Below, in pieces: positions 17,062 to 25,674 of a stretch of DNA of 64,000 nucleotides. Origin of the DNA: Marinomonas sp. UCMA 3892 (GTDB taxonomy: Bacteria > Pseudomonadota > Gammaproteobacteria > Pseudomonadales > Marinomonadaceae). The notes under the pieces were generated by a model. It had not been told where the DNA came from and made no database searches. It saw only the letters and a list, made by a program, of their open reading frames with translations. The position numbers and the translations under genes were made by a program. The stretch lies in contig NZ_PTXN01000004.1 in NCBI RefSeq assembly GCF_012726345.1, forward strand, positions 126,124-190,123. Reading direction: 5' to 3'. Each line of letters starts with the position of its first letter. Position 1 is the stretch's first letter.

Positions 17062-18449
17062 TGGCTGAATTTATTCCTTTATGGCTGTTTGCTGGCGTTT
17101 GTGTCTGCTTGCTTTTTGGTTACCCTGTAGCATTTTCTTTGGGCGGCACTGCGCTTATTTTTGCCGCGGTTGGCTCTATGTTCGGCACCTTTGATAGTGT
17201 TTTCTTAGAAGCCTTACCAAACCGTTTATTCGGTATCGTCGGCAATGAAACCTTAATCGCAGTACCACTGTTTGTCTTGATGGGCGTTTTGCTCGAAAAA
17301 TCCAAATTAGCTGAAAAACTACTCGACTCCATGGCCATGTTGTTTGGCACATTGCGTGGTGGTTTAGGCATTTCGGTTATTTTGGTGGGCATGTTACTGG
17401 CGGCGAGTACAGGCATTGTTGGTGCAACCGTGGTTACCATGGGCATGATTTCGTTACCAACCATGTTGCGTCGTGGTTACGATCCAGCGTTAGCCGCTGG
17501 TACTATTTGTGCAACTGGTACGTTAGGTCAAATCATTCCACCATCCATTGCCTTAGTTCTATTGGGCGATGTCATGTCCAATGCTTATCAAAAAGCACAA
17601 TTAGAAATGGGGATCTTCTCGCCTAAAACCATCTCTGTGGGAGATTTGTTTGTTGGTGCACTGATTCCTGGCCTAATCTTGGTTGGGCTTTATATCCTTT
17701 ACGTCATCATGGTAGCTTGGTTGCAACCGCACAAAGCACCTGCTGTACCTCGTGACGAATTACGTAATGGCTCAAACGAATCCTTAGCTGTTCAGCTATT
17801 TAAAGGATTGGTGCCTCCTTTAGTACTTATCTTCGCTGTATTGGGCTCCATTCTTAGCGGGATTGCGACACCAACCGAAGCCGCTGGCGTTGGCGCACTT
17901 GGTGCTGCTCTATTGGCGTTAGGCAGCGGTAAACTAAACTTTCCTACCTTAAAAGACGCGGTATATTCGACAGCCAAAGTTACCTGCATGGTGTTTATGA
18001 TCCTAATCGGCGCCTCTTTATTTTCGTTGGTGTTCCGTGGCTTTGGTGGCGAAGAGTTGATTCAAGACTTCTTCTCGCAACTTCCTGGTGGCGTTGTTGG
18101 CGCAATGATCGTCGTGATGCTGCTAATGTTCTTTCTTGGCTTCATCCTAGACTTCATTGAAATCACCTTTGTGGTTGTGCCAATTGTTGCGCCAGTATTG
18201 TTAGCAATGGGCTTAGATCCAGTGTGGTTGGGTATTATGATGGCAATCAATTTACAGACATCATTCCTCACTCCACCATTCGGATTCGCGCTGTTTTACT
18301 TGCGTGGCGTAGCGCCTCCAGAGCTTAAAACTCAGTCTATTTATAAAGGCGTAATACCTTTTATTCTTATCCAGGTTTCTGTGTTAATCATGTTATCTAT
18401 CTGGCCAGAGATAGCTACTTGGCTACCTGAACAAGTCTACGCAGACTAA
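17061..18449 (+). CDS. dctM: TRAP transporter large membrane subunit (DctM)
   Basis: The ion-coupled transport subunit, 462 residues with about 12 membrane segments. The conserved loops GNETLIAVPLFVLMG, STGIVGATVVTMG, ATGTLGQIIPPS and ATPTEAAGVG are present. The sequence resembles large subunits annotated for mannitol/chloroaromatic-type or 2-oxoacid (Tak) systems. It is coupled to dctQ by a one-base overlap and followed after 10 bp by a quinone oxidoreductase gene, so all three form one transcript. Confidence 0.93.
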   Translation: MAEFIPLWLFAGVCVCLLFGYPVAFSLGGTALIFAAVGSMFGTFDSVFLEALPNRLFGIVGNETLIAVPLFVLMGVLLEKSKLAEKLLDSMAMLFGTLRGGLGISVILVGMLLAASTGIVGATVVTMGMISLPTMLRRGYDPALAAGTICATGTLGQIIPPSIALVLLGDVMSNAYQKAQLEMGIFSPKTISVGDLFVGALIPGLILVGLYILYVIMVAWLQPHKAPAVPRDELRNGSNESLAVQLFKGLVPPLVLIFAVLGSILSGIATPTEAAGVGALGAALLALGSGKLNFPTLKDAVYSTAKVTCMVFMILIGASLFSLVFRGFGGEELIQDFFSQLPGGVVGAMIVVMLLMFFLGFILDFIEITFVVVPIVAPVLLAMGLDPVWLGIMMAINLQTSFLTPPFGFALFYLRGVAPPELKTQSIYKGVIPFILIQVSVLIMLSIWPEIATWLPEQVYAD

Positions 18450-18459
18450 GGACATCAAT

Positions 18460-19419
18460 ATGAAAGCAATGCAAATAAAAGACTACGGCCCAGCCAGCGA
18501 TTTATCGCTGGTTGATACCAAAACGCCAAGCATTAATGATGATCAAGTTTTGGTTCAAATTGGTGCCGCAGGGGTAAACCCTGTCGACACTTACATTCGC
18601 TCAGGCACCAATAACTATTCCACGACATTTCCGCATACTCCGGGATCGGATGGCGCTGGAACTATTGTTGAGTTGGGTGCCAATGTTACAGGTTTCGAAG
18701 TGGGGCAACGTGTCTACTTTAGCCGTAACCTAACCGGCTCATCTGCTGAATTTGCCGCCTGCGCAGCAACTCACACCTATCCGCTGGCTGATGCCTTGTC
18801 TTTCGAAGAAGGCGCTTGCGTTGGTATTCCTTACACAACGGCTCATCGTGCCTTGTTTGGTCGTGCTAACGGCAAAGCCGGCGACAAGGTATTAGTACAT
18901 GGTGCAACTGGCGCAGTAGGTATTGCTACTGTGCAATTAGCCTTAGCAGCAGGAATGGAAGTGGTTGCCAGTTCAGGCACAACCGCTGGCGCAGATTTAT
19001 TACGCCAGCAAGGCGTAAAAACTATCATTATGCACAATGAAGCTGATCATCTTGCGCCTTATCAGTCGTTAGAGACGGGTTTTGATATTATTATCGAGAT
19101 GCTTGCCAATCACAACTTAGATCAAGACTTAAAAGCCTTGGCCTTTGGTGGTTGTGTTAGTGTTGTGGGAAACCGCGGCACGGTTGAAATTAATCCTCGT
19201 GACTTAATGGCTCGTGATGCTTCTGTCGTCGGTGTAGCATTAGCTAATGTGAAGCCAGCCGAGCTGACTTTGATTGCGAAATCCTTACGCCCGCTGTTTG
19301 AAAAAGGCGTACTTAAGCCCGTTATTCGTCATAGCTACCCGCTTACCGAATTAGCGAAAGCACACGAAGATGTCTTAAAATCTGGTGCGCTAGGCAACCT
19401 TGTTATTCGCATAAACTAG
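18460..19419 (+). CDS. NADPH:quinone oxidoreductase-like MDR protein
   Basis: A medium-chain dehydrogenase/reductase of 319 residues of the zeta-crystallin/QOR class. The GroES-like half contains NPVDTYIRSG and a GSDGAG turn; the Rossmann half has VHGATGAVGIATVQLALAAG. The structural zinc cysteines of true alcohol dehydrogenases are absent, as is normal for quinone oxidoreductases. It is in the TRAP operon, so its substrate may derive from the imported compound. The exact reaction cannot be assigned. Confidence 0.85.
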   Translation: MKAMQIKDYGPASDLSLVDTKTPSINDDQVLVQIGAAGVNPVDTYIRSGTNNYSTTFPHTPGSDGAGTIVELGANVTGFEVGQRVYFSRNLTGSSAEFAACAATHTYPLADALSFEEGACVGIPYTTAHRALFGRANGKAGDKVLVHGATGAVGIATVQLALAAGMEVVASSGTTAGADLLRQQGVKTIIMHNEADHLAPYQSLETGFDIIIEMLANHNLDQDLKALAFGGCVSVVGNRGTVEINPRDLMARDASVVGVALANVKPAELTLIAKSLRPLFEKGVLKPVIRHSYPLTELAKAHEDVLKSGALGNLVIRIN

Positions 19420-19440
19420 AACAAATCAATACAACTCAAA

Positions 19441-19510
19441 CATGACGCTTCATAAGCTCTTTTATAGGCTTTTTATAAGCTCTAAAAAAAGAAAAGCGTC
19501 GTGTTTTTTT
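19441..19510 (+). terminator. Terminator of the TRAP/QOR operon
   Basis: Outer arms 19441-19450 and 19494-19503 enclose two direct copies of ATAAGCTCT. A run of seven T follows. Confidence 0.75.
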
Positions 19511-19646
19511 CACCTTCAATCTGCCTCTATATGCACTCCAAGCCCCTATTTATGCAGTAAAATCCGACATCTTCAAAAAAATACGCTACTAAAGCCGCCT
19601 TAAGGTCGCTATACTTTCTTACTTATGTTTATTCAAAAGGCACATT

Positions 19647-20420
19647 TTGACTCAGTCTGATTCCGATGTTTTCAGCCTACCTACCGAAGCGGACGCCCAC
19701 GATCATGATTACCATCAACTGGTGGTTGTGCTAGATGGTAATACCGATTTCGATATAGAAGGCAAAAGCAAGCAGTTGCATACTGGCGAAGGTTGTATCC
19801 TTCCGTCAGAGAACAGCCATGCGTTTGCGGGTCTGGGTGAAAATCGCATCATGGTGGTCAATCTGCCTATTCCGCCGCAAAAAGGTATTACCGACGAAGA
19901 ATACGAAGTCGTATCACGTTTGTTTGACCAAGCAGCGTATTTTCAGCTTAATCCGCGTTTACAGATATTGGCCTCTGCCCTGTCTGGTGAATTACAGCAG
20001 TATCCAAATGATATGATTCTGGCTCGCGCTTGCGGCAACACTTTATTGAGCGCCATTCGCCACCAAATAAACAATAAAGATGTACGTTCTCGTGGCAACC
20101 ATCTTGATATCGATAAACTGGACCAGTTTATCGAGCTAAATTTATCTCGCCGTGTTCATATCGATCAGTTGGCAAACTTCTGCTTTTTAAGTGTTAGCCA
20201 GTTTCACGAGCGCTTCAAAGACCGCACCGGCATGACACCACATCAATACTTAATGCGTAAACGTCTAGAACGCGCCCAAAGCTTACTCGCTGAAGGTTTC
20301 CCGCCTATTCAAGTGGCCGAAATGTGTGGTTTCTCTAGCCAAAGCGCCATGACCAATGTGTTTTCTCAAACCCTTGGCATTACGCCATTAAAATACCAAA
20401 AGCAATTTGGTAATCGCTAA
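19647..20420 (+). CDS. AraC-family regulator, probably of proline utilisation
   Basis: A DNA-binding protein of 257 residues that starts with TTG behind AAAAGG. The N-terminal cupin region has the HDHDYHQLVVVLDG pattern and a GEGCILPSENSHAF turn. Two helix-turn-helix motifs form the C-terminal third (HIDQLANFCFLSVSQFHERF and PIQVAEMCGFSSQSAMTNVF). It stands directly upstream of putA. Because this PutA lacks the ribbon-helix-helix domain that represses put genes in enterobacteria, an external regulator is needed. Pseudomonas PruR, also AraC-type, is the precedent. Confidence 0.88.
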   Translation: MTQSDSDVFSLPTEADAHDHDYHQLVVVLDGNTDFDIEGKSKQLHTGEGCILPSENSHAFAGLGENRIMVVNLPIPPQKGITDEEYEVVSRLFDQAAYFQLNPRLQILASALSGELQQYPNDMILARACGNTLLSAIRHQINNKDVRSRGNHLDIDKLDQFIELNLSRRVHIDQLANFCFLSVSQFHERFKDRTGMTPHQYLMRKRLERAQSLLAEGFPPIQVAEMCGFSSQSAMTNVFSQTLGITPLKYQKQFGNR

Positions 20421-20732
20421 TTCTCTTTCTTCCTAAAACACCATAAAACGCCCTATTTATAAGCATTTCGATCATTTCTTCAGATCTTCTGCACAAGAAT
20501 GAATATATGTCCCATTTATTCTTATCCAGTCGGACTTTCTTATAAAAAAAAACGATTTTTTCGAAAGACAATTTATCCCTTCTGTCACTAAAGTGTCAGC
20601 ATTATCCAGACATGCATTTTTTTGATTATGCAGAGTGAAAAGTAGTCAAAAAAGCGCTTAATGCTCTATAACAATATGCGGCCTTAATAAAAAGTCATTT
20701 GGTTTTTTATGTTAACGCGGGAGAATCCAACC
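20421..20732. other. putA upstream region
   Basis: 312 bp without a gene. It holds the tandem CTGTCA-like repeat at 20582-20599 and AT-rich DNA suitable for an activator-dependent promoter. I could not identify a sure -35/-10 pair. Confidence 0.6.
20582..20599 (+). promoter_or_regulatory. Pho-box-like tandem repeat upstream of putA
   Basis: CTGTCAC-TAAA-GTGTCAG. The half-sites stand at an 11-bp period and match most positions of the PhoB consensus. The same bases also form an imperfect palindrome (CTGTCACT/AGTGTCAG), so another regulator, such as the adjacent AraC protein, is equally possible. No good -10 is seen 10 bp downstream. Confidence 0.4.
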
Positions 20733-23700
20733 ATGTTTAAAGCGATTGAGGTGTTACAACCTAACTTCATTCAGCGTCCACTCAATGAATTGTGGCAGCT
20801 GATTTCCCCTCTTTACAATATGGATGAAGAGAAGTGGTTAAATGAGTTATTACCTTTGGCAAGACCCACTGAAGGTGAGCTAGAAACCCAAACCAATGCC
20901 GCTGCAAATTTGATTGCCGAAGTCCGCAAAGACGACGATAGCATGTCAATGATCGACGCTTTGCTATTGGAATACAGCCTAGACACCAAAGAAGGCATTT
21001 TGCTGATGTGTTTGGCAGAAGCGCTAATGCGCGTGCCAGATAAAGAAACGGCAGATGCTTTCATCAAGGACCGTTTGAGCGTTGCCGATTGGGCATCTCA
21101 CGCTAAAAACTCGGATTCTTTCTTCGTTAATGCTTCTACTTGGGGCCTATTGTTGACGGGTAAAATCGTCACTATGGACGAGAAAAAAGACGGTACGCCA
21201 GCTAACTTGGTTAACCGTATGGTAAACCGTGTTTCTGAGCCGGTGATTCGTAAAGCGATGAACCAAGCGATGAAAATCATGGGACACCAGTTTGTTCTAG
21301 GCCGCAGCATCGAAGAAGCTTTGTCTCGTGGCAAAAGCTACCGTGACAAAGGTTACACCTATTCTTTCGATATGCTAGGTGAAGCCGCATTAACTGCAGC
21401 TGACGCAGACAAATACCTAACGTCTTATATGAAAGCGGTCGAATCTGTTGGCAAAGACACTTATAGTCAGAAACATCGCCCAACCATTTCTATCAAGTTA
21501 TCTGCGCTACACCCGCGTTATGAAGTGGGTTGTGAAGAACGCGTAATGACAGAACTGTTCGACAGCGTTAAAGGCTTAATTATCAAAGCTCGCTCGTTAA
21601 ACGTTGGCATTACTATAGATGCAGAAGAAGCTGATCGCTTAGAACTGTCATTGCATTTGTTTGAAAAACTATTCCGTGATGAATGCACCAAAGGCTGGGG
21701 CTTATTTGGCCTTGTGGTTCAGGCTTATTCAAAACGCGCTCTGCCGGTTTTGGTTTGGTTGGCAGCACTATCTAAAGAGCAAGGCGACCGCATCCCTGTG
21801 CGTCTAGTGAAAGGCGCTTACTGGGACTCTGAGATCAAGCTTTGCCAACAACGCGGTATCAATGGTTACCCTGTTTACACTCGCAAAGAGTCAACAGACG
21901 TTTCTTACTTGGCTTGCGCTCACTTTTTACTGAGCGAACACACTCGTGCGAATATCTTCCCGCAGTTTGCCAGCCATAACGCACACACTATCGCGACGAT
22001 TAGCTGTTTAGCTAAGCAATTAGGCGCGACAACACAAGAATTTGAATTCCAACGTCTACACGGTATGGGCGATGCCCTTTACAACCGTTTGATCAAAGGC
22101 AGCGACATCTGCGTACGTATTTACGCGCCTGTAGGTAGCCATAAAGACTTACTTCCATACTTGGTTCGTCGTCTACTCGAAAACGGCGCGAACAGCTCAT
22201 TCGTTCACCGTTTGATTGATGCCAGCTACCCAATTGCCGATTTGATTAATCACCCAGTCACGACTCTTGAAAGCCGTAAATCATTGGCGAATCCGCATAT
22301 CAACTTGCCAGCCAACTTGTTTGACGACCGTAAAAACTCTTTTGGTCCGAACATCGAAATTGAATCTGATTGGACGCCTTTCAAAGCTAAAGTTGATGCC
22401 TTTATGGGACAAGACACCCAGTGGCGTGCTTTCCCTATCGTTGGTGGTGAGAAAGTAGCAACAGGTCAAACGCATTCTATTGAAAGCCCATACGATCACA
22501 ACCAAACCGCAGGACAAATTGATTGGGCAGACGCAGCAACCGTCACCAAAGCAATTGATCTAGCCGAAGCTGCTTTCCCTGCATGGTCAGCGCGCCCAGC
22601 GACAGAACGTGCTGATTGCCTAGATAAAATGGCTGACTTGATGGAAGAAAACTATGCGGAATTAATGGCCCTTTGCCACCGTGAAGCAGGAAAAACCATT
22701 CAGGACAGTATCGACGAAGTTCGTGAAGCGGTGGATTTCTGTCGCTATTATGCGCAACAAGCTCGTAGCCACTTTGCTAACCCAACACATTACACGGATT
22801 TCTTAGGCAATGAAAAACAAGCTAAGCTAAACGGCCGTGGCGTATTTACTTGTATCAGCCCTTGGAACTTCCCATTGGCAATCTTTACAGGCCAAGTGGT
22901 TGCCGCTCTTGTGGTTGGTAACACAGTGGTTGCGAAACCGGCTGAGCAAACTAGTTTAATCGCTTTCCGTGCCATCGAAATGCTCCATCAGGCAGGCGTT
23001 CCGACAGACGTTCTTCACTTGTTACCAGGTGACGGCGCGACGGTTGGTGCTCCACTTACTAGCGACAAACGCATTGCTGGTCTTGCCTTCACAGGTTCCA
23101 CTGGCACAGCACAATTGATCAACCGCACGTTAGCGGCTCGTGGCGTGGCACCTGTGCCAGTAATTGCGGAAACCGGTGGTCAAAACGCTATGTTGGTTGA
23201 TTCAACCTCTTTACCTGAGCAAGTGGTTCGCGATGCAGTTCGTTCGGCGTTTGCGTCTGCTGGACAGCGTTGTTCTGCATTACGCGTATTGTTCGTGCAA
23301 GCTGACATCGCCGATCGTGTTATTCCGATGATAAAAGGTGCCATGGCTGAACAAAGCGTTGGCTTGCCTTACCTACACAGCACGGATGTGGGCCCAGTTA
23401 TCGATAAAAAAGCACAGAGAATGCTGCTAGATCATATCGAATACATGAAAGCAGAAAGCAAATTGATTGCCCAAACCGAGCTTCCAGACTTTGCTAAAAA
23501 CGGTACTTTCGTTGCACCAACGGCGTTTGAAATTGCCAGTATTGATCAGTTAACAGATGAGAAATTTGGCCCTATCCTTCACGTTGTACGCTACAAAGCA
23601 CGTGATTTGGATAAGATCATCGACACCATCAATAACTCAGGCTTTGGTTTGACTATGGGTGTTCACAGCCGTAACGAAACCACTTGTGCACGCATTGCTA

Positions 23701-23855
23701 GTCGCGCTCGTGTTGGCAACCTTTACATTAACCGCGACCAAGTCGGTGCGGTAGTTGGTGTTCAGCCTTTCGGCGGACAAGGTTTATCCGGCACAGGGCC
23801 AAAAGCTGGCGGTCCACATTACCTTCAACGCTTCGCTATTGAGCAAGACCTTTAA
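20733..23855 (+). CDS. putA: Bifunctional proline dehydrogenase / L-glutamate-gamma-semialdehyde dehydrogenase PutA
   Basis: Oxidises proline to glutamate at the inner membrane. It has 1040 residues from the ATG at 20733, chosen for the GGGAGA 8 bases upstream. There is no N-terminal ribbon-helix-helix domain. The FAD-dependent proline dehydrogenase barrel shows FASHNAHT and RRLLENGANSSFVHRL (near 475-490). The aldehyde dehydrogenase module shows SPWNFPLAIF (708), FTGSTGTAQ and catalytic Cys847 in AGQRCSAL. The protein stops right after GTGPKAGGPHYLQRF, where longer PutAs continue into a C-terminal domain. That domain is encoded by the next gene. Confidence 0.96.
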   Translation: MFKAIEVLQPNFIQRPLNELWQLISPLYNMDEEKWLNELLPLARPTEGELETQTNAAANLIAEVRKDDDSMSMIDALLLEYSLDTKEGILLMCLAEALMRVPDKETADAFIKDRLSVADWASHAKNSDSFFVNASTWGLLLTGKIVTMDEKKDGTPANLVNRMVNRVSEPVIRKAMNQAMKIMGHQFVLGRSIEEALSRGKSYRDKGYTYSFDMLGEAALTAADADKYLTSYMKAVESVGKDTYSQKHRPTISIKLSALHPRYEVGCEERVMTELFDSVKGLIIKARSLNVGITIDAEEADRLELSLHLFEKLFRDECTKGWGLFGLVVQAYSKRALPVLVWLAALSKEQGDRIPVRLVKGAYWDSEIKLCQQRGINGYPVYTRKESTDVSYLACAHFLLSEHTRANIFPQFASHNAHTIATISCLAKQLGATTQEFEFQRLHGMGDALYNRLIKGSDICVRIYAPVGSHKDLLPYLVRRLLENGANSSFVHRLIDASYPIADLINHPVTTLESRKSLANPHINLPANLFDDRKNSFGPNIEIESDWTPFKAKVDAFMGQDTQWRAFPIVGGEKVATGQTHSIESPYDHNQTAGQIDWADAATVTKAIDLAEAAFPAWSARPATERADCLDKMADLMEENYAELMALCHREAGKTIQDSIDEVREAVDFCRYYAQQARSHFANPTHYTDFLGNEKQAKLNGRGVFTCISPWNFPLAIFTGQVVAALVVGNTVVAKPAEQTSLIAFRAIEMLHQAGVPTDVLHLLPGDGATVGAPLTSDKRIAGLAFTGSTGTAQLINRTLAARGVAPVPVIAETGGQNAMLVDSTSLPEQVVRDAVRSAFASAGQRCSALRVLFVQADIADRVIPMIKGAMAEQSVGLPYLHSTDVGPVIDKKAQRMLLDHIEYMKAESKLIAQTELPDFAKNGTFVAPTAFEIASIDQLTDEKFGPILHVVRYKARDLDKIIDTINNSGFGLTMGVHSRNETTCARIASRARVGNLYINRDQVGAVVGVQPFGGQGLSGTGPKAGGPHYLQRFAIEQDL

Positions 23856-23868
23856 GGGAGACATTACT

Positions 23869-24552
23869 ATGACTATCGTACAACCTATCCAAATTCAGGT
23901 CGCTCAAAAAGTCTTCGAAGCATGGGACAAGCTTGGCGTAAACGGTCGTGCAGAAAAACTGCAGAAAGCCCTTAACGCCTTCCCTAACGAACAGAGAAAA
24001 ATGGCTGCTTGGCAAATCAATAATGCTAAGCAATCTATTGCAGAAACACGCGTCATGCCTGGGCCAACTGGCGAACGCAATGAGCTATCAAACCAAGGCC
24101 GTGGCGTGTTCCTTTGCATGTCGTTTATCGAAGGTGATAAGGCAAAAGTCGGTTTAGTAGGCCAAATTTTTGCTGCACTTATTGCAGGTAACCCAGTGAT
24201 TACTGTTGGTCCAATAGGCCAAGAAATCATGGATATGATTTCTTCATTTGTGGCTGAAGGTGTCGTGCAGAACATTGCAGAATCAGCGCAAGATTCTTTG
24301 ATCGAAGCCAATCACCTAGCTGGTATCGCAACGCTTTGCGACCCTATGCAAGCGCAACAGCTTAGCCAACGTCTTGCAGCGAAAAGTGGCCTAATCTGTC
24401 AGTTGGTTGAAGAAACCGATGCGGAAAATTTAAGTGTTATTGCTAAGCCGCATTACGTTCTGCGCTTTGTTACTGAACGCACTGTGTCCAACAACACAAC
24501 AGCGATCGGTGGCAACGCGACACTGCTTGAATTAGGCAGCATGAACGACTAA
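23869..24552 (+). CDS. Stand-alone PutA C-terminal (ALDH-superfamily) domain
   Basis: A protein of 227 residues starting 13 bp after putA with GGGAG well placed. It matches by eye the C-terminal domain of long PutAs: PGPTGERNELSNQGRGVFLC near the start (cofactor-fold-like segment) and ERTVSNNTTAIGGNATLLEL at the end, which corresponds to the conserved C-terminal motif of channelled PutAs. It has no catalytic cysteine block, so it is not an independent dehydrogenase even though such proteins are often labelled pyrroline-5-carboxylate dehydrogenase. It probably binds PutA and covers the substrate tunnel. Confidence 0.8.
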   Translation: MTIVQPIQIQVAQKVFEAWDKLGVNGRAEKLQKALNAFPNEQRKMAAWQINNAKQSIAETRVMPGPTGERNELSNQGRGVFLCMSFIEGDKAKVGLVGQIFAALIAGNPVITVGPIGQEIMDMISSFVAEGVVQNIAESAQDSLIEANHLAGIATLCDPMQAQQLSQRLAAKSGLICQLVEETDAENLSVIAKPHYVLRFVTERTVSNNTTAIGGNATLLELGSMND

Positions 24553-24582
24553 TCCTCGCTCTGACAGAATACATATAAAATG

Positions 24583-24619
24583 AAAAAGTCCTTCTTGATA
24601 ACAAAAAGGACTTTTTTTA
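24583..24619. terminator. Bidirectional terminator between put genes and the solute-binding gene
   Basis: AAAAAGTCCTT (24583-24593) pairs with AAGGACTTTTT (24606-24616); T-tracts lie on both strands. It serves the converging putA operon and the minus-strand binding-protein operon. Confidence 0.9.
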
Positions 24620-24621
24620 TA

Positions 24622-25674
24622 TCACTCAGAACTTGATGGTAACAACGCATTTTCCCACGCTTTAATAAAACGTCGACGCTTAGAGTCATCAAGATATACC
24701 ATCAAAGCCGGCCCTAATGGAATGGGATGAAAATTAATCGTCTGATCTTGTACATCTTGTTGTGATACCAAACTATCAATATCCGGGAATAAAGCCACCA
24801 GCTCGCTTTTTTTCGCAATCACATCCTGCCCTTCCTTAGATATCAAGAAATTCACAAAGCGCTGCGCATTAGATACATGTTTGGCTTGTTTGGATATAAA
24901 CACAGCGCGGCTCACCACTAACGCATAATCTTGCGGAATCACCACACCAATTCGGCTATCTCGTTTTTCACGTCCCAAAGAGTAGGAACCCAATAAGTTA
25001 TACCCAAACAATAATTTTCCTGACGCTATATCATCCAATAAAATAGCGGTGTGCCCATACACCTTGGTGCGAGCACGGCCTAAGCTTTCTTGTAGACGCC
25101 CGCTAATACTTGATGTTACTTCATCTTGTGTAGCAACCAAGTAGCCAATACCTGAACGACGCGCATCATAAGAGCCCACTTTATGAATAAAAAAATCATG
25201 CTCATTACGCATCACACTGGCTAATGATTCATGGGTCAAAGGCACTGTCTTACCTTGAAAGGCTTTTTTGTTGTAAACAAAGACAATCGGCTCGTAGGTA
25301 AACCCTATCACTTCATTACGCCAATTAGCCCAACTAGGTAAGGCCGCAACAGCTTCGCCCAACACGGGCTGGGCATAACCATCATTAACAAGTCGAACCT
25401 GCAGGTCCATGGCAGAGCTAATCACCACATCCGGCTGATTTGCTAAGGACTCAGCTCTTATGGTCTGATCCAATTCTTGAGTATCAAACTCATGGTATTC
25501 TAGCGCTATCTGAGGATTTTGTATTTTAAAGGCTTCAAGTACAGATTCGATTGCGTTTAAATCCGTCGCGCTGTATATGATTAATTTGTCGCTTTCCCGC
25601 ACGGTTTCCAATGCCGCCGACTCGGCAAAGGTTTTGCTGGTCAGCAGTATAATCAAGATGCTTAATAGCTTCAT
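24622..25674 (-). CDS. Class II periplasmic solute-binding protein linked to the Tct two-component system
   Basis: A secreted binding protein of 350 residues of the iron(III)/sulfate-type ABC superfamily (signal peptide to about residue 17, FA/ES). Typical blocks are LIIYSATDLNAIESVLEAF, PDVVISSAMDLQ and VVSRAVFISKQAKH. There is no ABC permease nearby. Its start overlaps the upstream kinase gene by 4 bp, so it is cotranscribed with the regulator and kinase. I infer a sensor role for the adjacent kinase. The iron-ligand tyrosine pair of true FbpA proteins is not evident, so the ligand is probably not ferric iron. Confidence 0.8.
   Translation of the reverse strand: MKLLSILIILLTSKTFAESAALETVRESDKLIIYSATDLNAIESVLEAFKIQNPQIALEYHEFDTQELDQTIRAESLANQPDVVISSAMDLQVRLVNDGYAQPVLGEAVAALPSWANWRNEVIGFTYEPIVFVYNKKAFQGKTVPLTHESLASVMRNEHDFFIHKVGSYDARRSGIGYLVATQDEVTSSISGRLQESLGRARTKVYGHTAILLDDIASGKLLFGYNLLGSYSLGREKRDSRIGVVIPQDYALVVSRAVFISKQAKHVSNAQRFVNFLISKEGQDVIAKKSELVALFPDIDSLVSQQDVQDQTINFHPIPLGPALMVYLDDSKRRRFIKAWENALLPSSSE

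Noticed and set aside
23755-23868. Upstream extension of the PutA C-terminal domain gene into putA
   Set aside because: It reads the end of putA in another frame. The ATG at 23869 has GGGAG in the right place and begins where family similarity starts.
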